From NCBI RefSeq assembly GCF_002847305.1, contig NZ_CP025408.1:1224001-1288000 (forward strand): DNA of 64,000 nt, in the 5' to 3' direction. This document shows positions 27,412-35,311 of the stretch, piece after piece. Both the position numbers and the translations under genes were made by a program. The notes under the pieces were generated by a model, which worked only from the letters and a program-made list of their open reading frames with translations, was not told the DNA's origin and searched no databases. The stretch comes from Paracoccus tegillarcae. Its GTDB lineage: Bacteria; Pseudomonadota; Alphaproteobacteria; Rhodobacterales; Rhodobacteraceae. Numbering within the stretch: the first letter of the stretch is position 1; every line of letters begins with the position of its first letter.

Positions 27412-28488
27412 TCAGGATCTTGAGGCCGAGCGGCGCTGGCGCCACTGGTCCAGCACGACGGCACCCACGATGATCGCGCCCTTGACCATTTCCTGGTAAT
27501 AGGCGTCGAGGCGCAGGAAGGTGAAACCCGAGATGATGACGCCAAAGATCAGCGCACCCAGCACGGTGCCAAGGATCGTGCCTCGCCCCCCGGCCAGAGA
27601 GATGCCGCCAATGACCGCCATCGCGATGGCGTCCAGTTCGTACATCACACCCATGCCAGCCTGAGCCGTCAGGTTCTTGGCGCTGAGCACGATGGCGGCG
27701 ATGCCTGCCAGCGCCCCGGCGATGGCATAGACCAGCACCTTGTGGCGGGCGACGTTGATGCCCGACATCCGTGCCGCCGCCTCGTTCGAGCCGATGGCGT
27801 AGGTGTGCTTGCCATAGACCGTGTATTTCAGGATCAGGTGGAACAGGATCGCCAGAAAGATGAACAGGAATACCGGCATCATGCCCCCGCCAATGGCGGC
27901 ATAGCTTTCGGTCGGGAAAGATACGGGCTGGCCCTCGGTCCACCATTTGGCGACGCCGCGCGCCGATACCATCATGCCAAGGGTCGCGATGAAGGGTGGA
28001 ATGCCCGTATAGGCGATCAGAAATCCGTTTATCAGTCCCGCCAGAGTGCCGCATATCAGCCCGACAATGATGGGCAGGATAACCGGCAGATCGACCCAGC
28101 CCCGGTCAAAAAAGACCGCGCGGGTGTTTTCCATGCCGTTGACCTCGCCGACCTGAGCAAAGCTCATGGCGATCATGGCGGTCATGCCGACGATCGAGCC
28201 CGAGGACAGATCGATGCCGCCGGTGATGATGACCTGCGTCACACCAAGCGCGATGATCCCGATGATCGAGACCTGCAGGATGATGATTTGCAACCGGGCT
28301 ATGTTGAAGATTCCGTCGACGTTTTCGCGGGTGTTGAACAGAAAGCTGTCATTCATCAGAATTCTGCCCAGCAGCTCGAACGCGACGACGATCAGCACCA
28401 GTGCAATCGCGACCCCGACCTCTCCCGGAAGGGCGCGCTTCGATTTGTCGAAATCCAGTCCGCCGACACCTTGCGAAGTATCTGACAT
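27412..28488 (-). CDS. iatP: Inositol ABC transporter permease (RbsC type)
   Basis: A 358-residue inner-membrane permease of the BPD_transp_2 family with about ten hydrophobic segments. Conserved stretches include GVTQVIITGGIDLSSGSIVG, GIPPFIATLGMMVSARGVA and AIGSNEAAARMSGINV, the last being the loop that contacts the ATPase. ATG at 28488 follows AAGGATTTCAAAC. It lies between the first binding-protein gene and the ATPase gene. Confidence 0.92.
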   Translation of the reverse strand: MSDTSQGVGGLDFDKSKRALPGEVGVAIALVLIVVAFELLGRILMNDSFLFNTRENVDGIFNIARLQIIILQVSIIGIIALGVTQVIITGGIDLSSGSIVGMTAMIAMSFAQVGEVNGMENTRAVFFDRGWVDLPVILPIIVGLICGTLAGLINGFLIAYTGIPPFIATLGMMVSARGVAKWWTEGQPVSFPTESYAAIGGGMMPVFLFIFLAILFHLILKYTVYGKHTYAIGSNEAAARMSGINVARHKVLVYAIAGALAGIAAIVLSAKNLTAQAGMGVMYELDAIAMAVIGGISLAGGRGTILGTVLGALIFGVIISGFTFLRLDAYYQEMVKGAIIVGAVVLDQWRQRRSASRS

Positions 28489-28530
28489 GTTTGAAATCCT
28501 TTTGCGGGATCCGGGCGCTTTGCCGGTATC

Positions 28531-28555
28531 CGGGCGGCGCCGAATGCGCCGCCCG
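28531..28555 (-). terminator. Strong intra-operon hairpin after the first binding-protein gene
   Basis: Arms CGGGCGGCGC (28531-28540) and GCGCCGCCCG (28546-28555), 10 bp each with a 5-base loop, lie 20 bases after the stop codon and 42 bases ahead of the permease ATG. There is no U-tract. It is likely an mRNA-stabilising or attenuating structure that raises binding-protein over permease expression. Confidence 0.65.
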
Positions 28556-28575
28556 TCGTCTGGGCCTGGGGGGCC

Positions 28576-29520
28576 TTAGTTGCTTTGGGTGAACTCGGAC
28601 ATGTTGTCGGGCGTCACCAGTTTGAACGGAACATAGACCTTTTGTTCGACCGCGCCGCCGCGTGCCAGTTCCAGCGCCGCATTCAAGGCACCCGAGCCCT
28701 GGGATGCGGCGTCCTGGAACACCGTCACATCAAGATCACCGCCGGCCATCGCCAGTAGCGCATCCTGGGTGGCATCGATGCCCGCGACGACCACATCCTC
28801 CATGGCGATGCCCGAGGCTTTCATGGCCTGAATGGCACCGATCGCCATTTCATCGTTGTTCGAGATGAGGCCATCGAACGGCTCGCCGGTGGACAACCAG
28901 TTGGTCATGAGATCCTGCGCCTCGTCGCGCGACCAGTTGGCGGTCTGTTCGTCGATGATGGTCAGGGTGACGGCGCATTGCCCGCCATCGATCACGTCAT
29001 GAATGTCGGCGGTGCGCTGAACGGCCGCCTGGTTCGACAGTTCGCCCATCATCACATAGACGCTGGCCTCGGTCTTGCCCTGCTCGGCAAAGATATCGCA
29101 GACCTCGATGGTTTCCAGCGTGCCGGACTCTCGCTCGTCGGACGCCACGAAAGCCTGATTGTCGGGCAGCGTATCGACGTTCACCGGCTGCCGGTTCACA
29201 AAGACCAGCGGGATGCCAGCCGAAGAGGCCGCATCGGTCATCGCCTGCGTGGCCGAGGTATCGACCGGGTTCACGATGATCGCATCGACGCCCGAGGCCA
29301 CGAAGTTGTTGATCTGGTCCAACTGCCGGGCAACGTCGTTCTGGGCATCCTCGACCTGCACATCCACATCGTCCATGCCGTCGGCAAGATCCTGAATGCC
29401 GTTGCGCAGCACGGTCAGGAAGTTGTCGTCGAACAGCGCCATGGACACGCCGATATTCTCGGCGGCGGCACCGCTGGCAACGCCTGCAACCATCACGGTC
29501 GAGAGCAATAATCTTCGCAT
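28576..29520 (-). CDS. ibpA: Inositol ABC transporter substrate-binding protein
   Basis: A 314-residue ribose-type periplasmic binding protein and the first gene of the inositol operon. The signal peptide is MRRLLLSTVMVAGVASGAAA; the mature protein shows ALFDDNFLTVLRNGIQDL, AIIVNPVDTSATQAM, FVNRQPVNVD, ISNNDEMAIGAIQ and VVAGIDATQDALL. ATG at 29520 follows GGAGGAGAAGAAC. About 230 bases separate it from the upstream lacI gene on the same strand; a leader hairpin (29577-29599) and a large palindrome (29743-29764) lie there. The substrate is inferred from the downstream iol genes. Confidence 0.93.
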   Translation of the reverse strand: MRRLLLSTVMVAGVASGAAAENIGVSMALFDDNFLTVLRNGIQDLADGMDDVDVQVEDAQNDVARQLDQINNFVASGVDAIIVNPVDTSATQAMTDAASSAGIPLVFVNRQPVNVDTLPDNQAFVASDERESGTLETIEVCDIFAEQGKTEASVYVMMGELSNQAAVQRTADIHDVIDGGQCAVTLTIIDEQTANWSRDEAQDLMTNWLSTGEPFDGLISNNDEMAIGAIQAMKASGIAMEDVVVAGIDATQDALLAMAGGDLDVTVFQDAASQGSGALNAALELARGGAVEQKVYVPFKLVTPDNMSEFTQSN

Positions 29521-29576
29521 GTTCTTCTCCTCCACGGGCGGCGACGGATGCGCCACAAATTGTTCGGCACAGCCCG

Positions 29577-29599
29577 GCGGACAGACCTGTTCTGTCCGC
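29577..29599 (-). promoter_or_regulatory. Hairpin in the leader of the inositol operon
   Basis: Perfect 9-bp arms GCGGACAGA and TCTGTCCGC enclose CCTGT, 57 bases upstream of the ibpA ATG. It could be a 5' UTR stability element, an attenuator, or the end signal of the upstream lacI transcript. No U-tract follows on the minus strand. Confidence 0.5.
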
Positions 29600-29714
29600 G
29601 CCAGGCGGTTATTGGTGCCGATTTTGACTTGTTGGTTCCCGCTCTCTCCCTGAGCGGACGAGGTGATGATTCCTCATTTGACCGTGGCAATCAACGAATA
29701 TGAGGCCACAAAAC

Positions 29715-29764
29715 CATCATTGATGATGTAATCAGACGAGAATGATGATGTAATTACATCATCA
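29715..29764. promoter_or_regulatory. Candidate LacI-family operators upstream of the inositol operon
   Basis: A perfect 22-base palindrome at 29743-29764 has the half-site TGATGATGTAA. The same TGATGATGTAAT recurs at 29721-29732, exactly 22 bases (about two helical turns) away, where it pairs with CATCA at 29715-29719. The palindrome overlaps the last codons and stop of the lacI gene at 29754. A related CATCA...TGATG pair lies in front of that lacI gene (30802-30817), which suggests that this regulator controls both sites. Confidence 0.6.
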
Positions 29765-30791
29765 ATTCGCTTTCCGGGGTCCAGATCTGCGCGGGAAAGA
29801 AGCGTTGGCCGGGCAATTCGGCCAGTCCCTTCTCGGAGGTGTCGATCATTTGGGTGATCAGATCGGCGGCGATCTGCCTGACGGGCGTACCCAGGACCAG
29901 GCTCAGCGTGCCGTTGCGCAACCCGGCCTGCGATTCGGGGGTCAGTTCGTTCACGATCAGCACGATCTCGTCGGGGCGCCGCAATTCGTGGACGGCCTGA
30001 ATAGCCCCCTCCATCCCGCCGCCAGCGCAATAAAGGCCCACCAGATCCTCTTGCCGCGACAGCAGATTGACGGTGGCTTCATAGGTCAGTTGACGGGTTT
30101 CCAGATTGATCTGGGTTTCGAGCATCTGAAATTCCGGGGCCGAATCGCGGAAAAAGCTGCGAAAGCCGGTTTCGCGCAGTTCATGGCCGTGAAAGCGGGT
30201 GCCGCCGATGAACAATCCGACCTTGCCGGGCCGCCGGGCCAGACGCGAGATGAACCAGCCGGCGATCCGCCCGATTTTCAGGTTATTGGTGCCAAAATAG
30301 CTTTCGCGTATGCCCTGTGCAAAATCCGACAACAGCGAATAGACCGGAACGCCCGCCGCGCGAAGGTCCAGCACAGCCTGGGTCACAAGCGGGTGGTCCA
30401 GCCCGGTTGCCGCCACCGCATCCACCCTGCCCTTCATCGAGGCAAGCAGCCGCGCAAGTTCTTCGGGCTGCGAGGTCTCGGCGAATTGCGGCACCAGATG
30501 AACGCGGCGCAATGTGCAGGCGCGGGCCTGTGCCTCGAAAATGCCCAGAACCTCTTGATAGAAGAAATGGCGGGGCTTTTGCAGGATCAGACCAAGGCGA
30601 AACTCTTCCTTGTCGGCCAGCATCCGGTGCCTGATGATATTTGCCCCGTGATAGCCGATCTTTTCGGCGGCCTCGTGGACACGCCGGACGGTTTCCTCGC
30701 GGACGTTCTGCCGGCCATTCAGCACCCGGTCCACCGTCGCGGTCCCGACACCGGCGGCGTTTGCAAGATCAGCGATGGTTGGTCTGCTCAT
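29754..30791 (-). CDS. LacI-family transcriptional regulator, probable inositol operon repressor
   Basis: A 345-residue LacI/GalR protein. The N-terminal helix-turn-helix is PTIADLANAAGVGTATVDRV followed by the hinge helix LNGRQNVREETVRRVHEAA; the rest is a periplasmic-binding-like sensor domain (LGLILQKPRHFFYQEV, AVAATGLDHP, GLYCAGGGMEGAIQA). It ends within the palindrome preceding ibpA and is on the same strand as that operon. An inositol-derived ligand is likely from context. The preferred start is ATG 30791; a TTG two codons earlier is possible. Confidence 0.92.
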   Translation of the reverse strand: MSRPTIADLANAAGVGTATVDRVLNGRQNVREETVRRVHEAAEKIGYHGANIIRHRMLADKEEFRLGLILQKPRHFFYQEVLGIFEAQARACTLRRVHLVPQFAETSQPEELARLLASMKGRVDAVAATGLDHPLVTQAVLDLRAAGVPVYSLLSDFAQGIRESYFGTNNLKIGRIAGWFISRLARRPGKVGLFIGGTRFHGHELRETGFRSFFRDSAPEFQMLETQINLETRQLTYEATVNLLSRQEDLVGLYCAGGGMEGAIQAVHELRRPDEIVLIVNELTPESQAGLRNGTLSLVLGTPVRQIAADLITQMIDTSEKGLAELPGQRFFPAQIWTPESELMM

Positions 30792-30801
30792 GGTCAATTC
30801 A

Positions 30802-30817
30802 CATCAGGGATTTGATG
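30802..30817. promoter_or_regulatory. Candidate operator upstream of the first lacI gene
   Basis: CATCA (30802-30806) and TGATG (30813-30817) form an inverted pair 11 bases from the lacI ATG. The half-sites match those of the larger operators at 29715-29764, consistent with autoregulation. Confidence 0.35.
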
Positions 30818-30886
30818 CAAACTATCATTTACGATCAGACGGGATGCAAGAACGATAGAGAGATCAGCCCGGAACGCACGTCTTTG

Positions 30887-31900
30887 TCAGCAGTTCTCGC
30901 GCAGAAAGACGTTGACCGGCGTCACCGTAGAGCCGGTATCGGCGGCAGTGCGGCGATAGAAGGCCGCGATTGCCCTGATCGCCGTGTCAATCTCTGCGCT
31001 GGGGTTCTGGTCGATGATCGCGTCGATGGCGCCCGCTTGCAAAAGCTGCCGCCTTTTCCGGGTCAATTCATGGGTGATAAAGGTGACCTTGCCCTGATGA
31101 CCAAGCCGCTGAAGGGCATCGGCCACAGCTCCGGCCCCGGCGGATTCGTTGTAGATGCCCCGGATCAACGGGTTTCGCCGCAGCGCGCGATAGACAAGAT
31201 CACCTGCCCGCGCACTGTCTTCGTGGCTTTCGAACACCTCGGCCACGCGACATTGCGGAAATCGTTCGCCCAGCACTGCCTGAAACCCATCGCGGCGCTC
31301 TTGCTGCCCGATCATGCTGAGCAGACCTGCAATGAGGATGATCTCGCCGCCCTGGGCACCAAGAAAGCGGCCCATCAATTCGCCTGCCAGCCGCCCCGAG
31401 CGCAGGTTATCCGGCCCGACATAGATCGCGCCGCGGCAGCGTATGTCGGTTGCCAGAGTGATGACCGGCTTGCCCATATCCGTCACCACCTCAAGCGCGC
31501 GGGCCAGCGCGTCATCATGGGCGACGCAGATGATGACGGCGTCGTGCTGCGCGCCCGCCGCCTGCACCCGTTGGGCTGTCTGTTGCGGGCGAGAGGGTTC
31601 GACATGAAAGATGCGGGTCTGGATATTGAACGGGTCGGGGCCGCGATTGGCCGCCTGGACCGCGGTGGTCAGGGCTGCGTGAAAAGGGTTGGCCGGGGGC
31701 TGCAGAAAGGCGGCGACCCGCAGCGTTCTGGCGTCGCGGGGATCAAGGGCGCGGTCCAGTTTCAGCCGCCTTGCCGCCGCAAAGACCTGACGCTCTTTGA
31801 TTTCGCTGACGCCGCCGCGATTGTTCAGCACGCGATCCACGGTCGAGGCCGAAACCCCCGCCGCGCGCGCCACGTCATCTGCTGTGGCCTTTCGTGCCAT
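30887..31900 (-). CDS. LacI-family transcriptional regulator (second)
   Basis: A 337-residue LacI/GalR protein with the DNA-binding segment ATADDVARAAGVSASTVDRV and hinge LNNRGGVSEIKERQV, then a sensor domain (LRVAAFLQPPANPFHAAL, AVIICVAHDDALARAL, GIYNESAGAGAVADAL). Like the first LacI it has the TVDRVLN recognition-helix end. It diverges from the IolE-like/dehydrogenase operon starting at 32136, with a 20-base palindrome at 31910-31929 between them, so it most likely controls that operon and itself. Confidence 0.92.
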   Translation of the reverse strand: MARKATADDVARAAGVSASTVDRVLNNRGGVSEIKERQVFAAARRLKLDRALDPRDARTLRVAAFLQPPANPFHAALTTAVQAANRGPDPFNIQTRIFHVEPSRPQQTAQRVQAAGAQHDAVIICVAHDDALARALEVVTDMGKPVITLATDIRCRGAIYVGPDNLRSGRLAGELMGRFLGAQGGEIILIAGLLSMIGQQERRDGFQAVLGERFPQCRVAEVFESHEDSARAGDLVYRALRRNPLIRGIYNESAGAGAVADALQRLGHQGKVTFITHELTRKRRQLLQAGAIDAIIDQNPSAEIDTAIRAIAAFYRRTAADTGSTVTPVNVFLRENC

Positions 31901-31909
31901 GATGCCCCG

Positions 31910-31929
31910 CTTGAAGAAATCTCTTCAAG
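31910..31929. promoter_or_regulatory. Candidate LacI operator between lacI and the second polyol operon
   Basis: CTTGAAGA (31910-31917) and TCTTCAAG (31922-31929) form perfect 8-base arms around AATC, ten bases upstream of the lacI ATG and about 200 bases ahead of the divergent operon. Length and symmetry fit LacI-family operators. Confidence 0.55.
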
Positions 31930-32135
31930 AATGACGTTTGGGAAATCGCGTCGCAATCCTAATTTCGCCGTCAGGGCCATCCGGTCGAGGGGGAAGTCTG
32001 ATGACTGAGTTAACCTGTTTCAGTGCCGGCCCTATCGCGACGCCGCTGCGGCCGGTCGTGGCTGGCGCAGTATCGGCATGCAGCGGAGATTTGGCTGAGG
32101 TCGGCCCGGACCGGCTGCCGGAGGGGGATCGAGCG

Positions 32136-33053
32136 ATGGATTTTCTTCCCTCTGGGGTTCGGCTGGCGGTCAGCCCGCTATCCTGGACCAATGATGTTCT
32201 GGCCGATCTTGGCGGCGACACGCCGGTCGACACCTGCCTGACCGAGGCCGCAGGCGCGGGCTATCAGGGCGTGGAACTGGGCCGGTTGTTTCCGCGCAAA
32301 GCGGCGCAGTTGCGTGGCCTGTTGCAGCCGCATGGGCTGTCGCTGGCCTCTGGCTGGTATTCCGGCGAACTGGCTGTTCGCGACGCCCCTCACGAGGCCC
32401 TTGCTGCGCGCGACCATGCAGCACTGCTGGCGGCGATGGGCTGCGAGGTCATGGTTTACGGCGAGGTCGCGATGATGGCAGGTGAGGCGCCGCTGGACGC
32501 GCCCATATCGCAGCGCCTGACGATGACTCAGCAGGATCTTGCGGATTACGCGGCACGGCTGACCGAATTCGCCACCTGGCTGCAGGGCGAATATGGTTTG
32601 CGGCTGGCCTATCATCATCATCTGATGATGGTGGCCGAAAAGATGGATGAGATCGCCGCCATCCTCGACCGCAGCGGCCCGGAACTGGGCTTGTTGCTGG
32701 ATACGGGCCACGCCGCCGCTGCCGGTTTCGACTATGCCCACCTGATCGAGCGGTTCGGCGACCGGATCGCGCATATCCATCTGAAGGACATGCGCGCGGA
32801 GGTGATGGCGCGGGTCCGGGCCGAGGATGCCAGCTTTAACGCAGGCGTGCGCGCAGGCATGTTCACCGTTCCCGGCGATGGCATTGTCGATTTCGCGCCA
32901 GTCGTCCGCTTGGTGCGGGGCAGCGGCTATCGGGGCTGGCTGGTGGTCGAGGCCGAGCAGGACCCCGCGCTGGCCCCGCCGCTGCCCGCTGTCACCCGCG
33001 CAATGACCCATATCGAAACGCTGTTTCGTCAGGCAGACAAGGGAACGCCATGA
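32136..33053 (+). CDS. IolE-like TIM-barrel dehydratase/isomerase
   Basis: A 305-residue xylose-isomerase-like TIM-barrel protein, related to but distinct from IolE at 18133-19047. It shares RLAVSPLSWTNDVLADLGG, LAYHHHLMMVAEKMDE, LGLLLDTGHAAAAG, IAHIHLKDMRAEVMARVRAE and WLVVEAEQDPA. The ATG at 32136 follows GGAGGGGGATC and matches the IolE start; an ATG at 32001 with its own GAGGGGG would add 45 residues without family similarity. Its stop overlaps the next ATG. It probably acts on an inosose-like keto-cyclitol. Confidence 0.87.
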   Translation: MDFLPSGVRLAVSPLSWTNDVLADLGGDTPVDTCLTEAAGAGYQGVELGRLFPRKAAQLRGLLQPHGLSLASGWYSGELAVRDAPHEALAARDHAALLAAMGCEVMVYGEVAMMAGEAPLDAPISQRLTMTQQDLADYAARLTEFATWLQGEYGLRLAYHHHLMMVAEKMDEIAAILDRSGPELGLLLDTGHAAAAGFDYAHLIERFGDRIAHIHLKDMRAEVMARVRAEDASFNAGVRAGMFTVPGDGIVDFAPVVRLVRGSGYRGWLVVEAEQDPALAPPLPAVTRAMTHIETLFRQADKGTP

Positions 33054-34213
33054 GCAAGAAACTGAATATCGGCCTGATCGGATCGGGCTTCATGGGTCAG
33101 GCCCATGCCGATGCGTTTCGCCGCGCCGGGATGCTGTATCGCGACCTGCCGGCGGTGCCGCATCTTTACATGATCGCCGATGCAACGTCCGGGTTGGCCG
33201 CAGACGCCGCCCGGCGCTTTGGGTTCGAGAAATCGACCGGCGACTGGCGCGCGTTGGTCAATGATCCGGCGGTCGATGTGGTCGACATCACCTCGCCCAA
33301 TGCCATGCATCACGAGATGGCGCTGACCGCGATTGCGGCGGGCAAGCATGTCTATTGCGAAAAGCCGTTATCGGTCACGGTCGCCGAGGCCGAGGAAATG
33401 GCCGCCGCCGCCCGTGCCAGGGGTGTCAGGACGATGGTCGCCTTCAACAACATCAAGACGCCGGCGGCCATGCTGGCAAAACAGATCATCGAGGCGGGTG
33501 AGATCGGCACGCCCATGCGGTTTCGCGCCTGGTTCGATCAGGGGTTTTTCAACGATCCCGACCTGCCGTTTTCGTGGCGCTGCACGCGGGCCGAGGCGGG
33601 GTCGGGCGCGCTGGGCGATCTGGGCAGCCATGTGATCTCGGTCGCGCAATATCTGATGGGCGATATCGCCAGCACCATCGCGCAGACGCAGACCTATTTT
33701 CCGACCCGCCCCCTGCCGCAGGGTGCTGCCGGATACAGCGCCAGGGCCGCAGCAGATGCGCCCCGGCGCGAGGTCGAGAACGAAGATCAGGTGCAGGCCA
33801 TGATCCGCTTTGCCAGCGGCGCGGGCGGCACCATCGAGGCGTCGCGCGTATCCGCCGGCAAGGTATTCGGCGTCTATTGGGAAGTGTCCGGCACCGAGGG
33901 CACGATCATCATGGATGGCGAGCGGTTCAACGAGTTGAAGGTGGCGCGCTTTGGCGACGCCAAGCGGGACCGGGGTTTCAAGACGCTGCTGGCCGGTTCG
34001 CAGATCCCGCAATTCGCGGCGTTCTTTCCGTTCGATTTCGCGGGCGGCGGGCTTGGCTATTTTGACGTGAAGGTCATCGAGGTGCGGGATCTGATCACGG
34101 GCATCTGCGAGGCCGAGGCCTGCGATCCCGATTTCGACTTTGGCCTGAAGAACATGCGGATCATCGACGCGATGGAGCGGTCCTTGCAATCCAGCACATG
34201 GGAGGACGCGTGA
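33050..34213 (+). CDS. Gfo/Idh/MocA family dehydrogenase
   Basis: A 387-residue NAD(P)-dependent oxidoreductase. Rossmann motif IGLIGSGFMGQAHADAF (residue 7), HVYCEKPLSVTVAEAEE (about 104) with the catalytic lysine, and GALGDLGSHVISVAQYL (about 185) with the active-site aspartate and histidine. Sequence and context suggest oxidation or reduction of an inositol isomer such as scyllo-inositol, but the substrate is not readable from sequence. The ATG overlaps the preceding stop (ATGA). Confidence 0.9.
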   Translation: MSKKLNIGLIGSGFMGQAHADAFRRAGMLYRDLPAVPHLYMIADATSGLAADAARRFGFEKSTGDWRALVNDPAVDVVDITSPNAMHHEMALTAIAAGKHVYCEKPLSVTVAEAEEMAAAARARGVRTMVAFNNIKTPAAMLAKQIIEAGEIGTPMRFRAWFDQGFFNDPDLPFSWRCTRAEAGSGALGDLGSHVISVAQYLMGDIASTIAQTQTYFPTRPLPQGAAGYSARAAADAPRREVENEDQVQAMIRFASGAGGTIEASRVSAGKVFGVYWEVSGTEGTIIMDGERFNELKVARFGDAKRDRGFKTLLAGSQIPQFAAFFPFDFAGGGLGYFDVKVIEVRDLITGICEAEACDPDFDFGLKNMRIIDAMERSLQSSTWEDA

Positions 34214-35250
34214 TGGCATTTCCGACCGAATTGCCCGTCTCGCGCGTGCCGGACCCTATGCAGGCGCCCGCGCTGCGCTGGGGGATTCTGGGCGGCGGCT
34301 GGATCGCCGAGCAGTTCATCCAGTCCGTGCGCGCCCATACGCGGCAAGAGATCGCGGCGGTCGGGTCGCGCAGTCAGGACAAGGCTGATGCCTTTGCCCG
34401 GAAATGGCAGATCGGCACCGCCCATGGCAGCTACGCATCGCTGGTGGCGGATGACACGCTGGACGTCATCTACGTGGCCACGCCGCATAACATGCACCAC
34501 CGGCACGCGATGATGGCGCTGGATGCGGGGCGCAATGTGCTGGTCGAAAAGCCGATGGCGCTGGATCACGCGCAGGCCGCCGAAATGGTGGCCCTGGCGC
34601 AGCGGAGGGGGCTGTTTCTGTGCGAGGCGCTGTGGACCTATTTCCTGCCGAAATTCGACGTGCTTCAGCAGATTTTCGATGCCCGCGTGCTGGGCGAGAT
34701 CAAATCGGTCCATACCGAATATGGCGAGTACTTCACCCGCGATCACCGGATCTTTGATCCGGCGCTGGCCGGCGGGCCGCTGCTGGATCTTGGCACCTAT
34801 CCCGTGTCGCTGTTGTCGAAACTGCTGGGGCCAGCCAGGCAAGTGGTGGGATTGAAACAGGATGACCCCAGCGGCGTGCATGGCCAGTTGTCGATCATCA
34901 TGGCCAATGCCGCCGGAAATCAGGGCAGCATGTCCACCACGCTTTACGGCCTGACGCCGACCAATGCGGCCATCGTCGGCACCGCAGGCACGGTTCGCTT
35001 TGGGTCGGAATTCAACCTGCCCGGCCCGTTCGAGGTGATATCGGCAGATGGCGCGACGCGCTTGCATTATGACGAACCGCCCGGACGGCATTTCGAAGGA
35101 CTTTTCCACGAGGCCGCCGAGGTCGCGCGCTGTATCACCGATGGCCGGTCAGAGGCGCCGCAACGTCCGCTGGCCGCCAGCCTGGAGATGATGCAGATGA
35201 TCGACGATATCCGCCGCGTGGTGGAGATTTCATGGCCGGCGCAGGACTGA
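34213..35250 (+). CDS. Gfo/Idh/MocA family dehydrogenase (second)
   Basis: A 345-residue oxidoreductase with LRWGILGGGWIAEQFIQSV (about residue 17), VLVEKPMALDHAQAAEM (about 109) and GGPLLDLGTYPVSLLSKLLG (about 188). The GTYP form in place of GSHV places it closer to the dihydrodiol-dehydrogenase/1,5-anhydrofructose-reductase branch than to IolG. The stop and start overlap as TGATG, with GGAGG in front. It is the last gene of the operon and convergent with the third lacI gene. Confidence 0.9.
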   Translation: MAFPTELPVSRVPDPMQAPALRWGILGGGWIAEQFIQSVRAHTRQEIAAVGSRSQDKADAFARKWQIGTAHGSYASLVADDTLDVIYVATPHNMHHRHAMMALDAGRNVLVEKPMALDHAQAAEMVALAQRRGLFLCEALWTYFLPKFDVLQQIFDARVLGEIKSVHTEYGEYFTRDHRIFDPALAGGPLLDLGTYPVSLLSKLLGPARQVVGLKQDDPSGVHGQLSIIMANAAGNQGSMSTTLYGLTPTNAAIVGTAGTVRFGSEFNLPGPFEVISADGATRLHYDEPPGRHFEGLFHEAAEVARCITDGRSEAPQRPLAASLEMMQMIDDIRRVVEISWPAQD

Positions 35251-35311
35251 CATGGGGGCTTTCGCTGTCTTGGCCAATATCAAACCGGTGCGAACAATGC
35301 CTGCGCACCTT

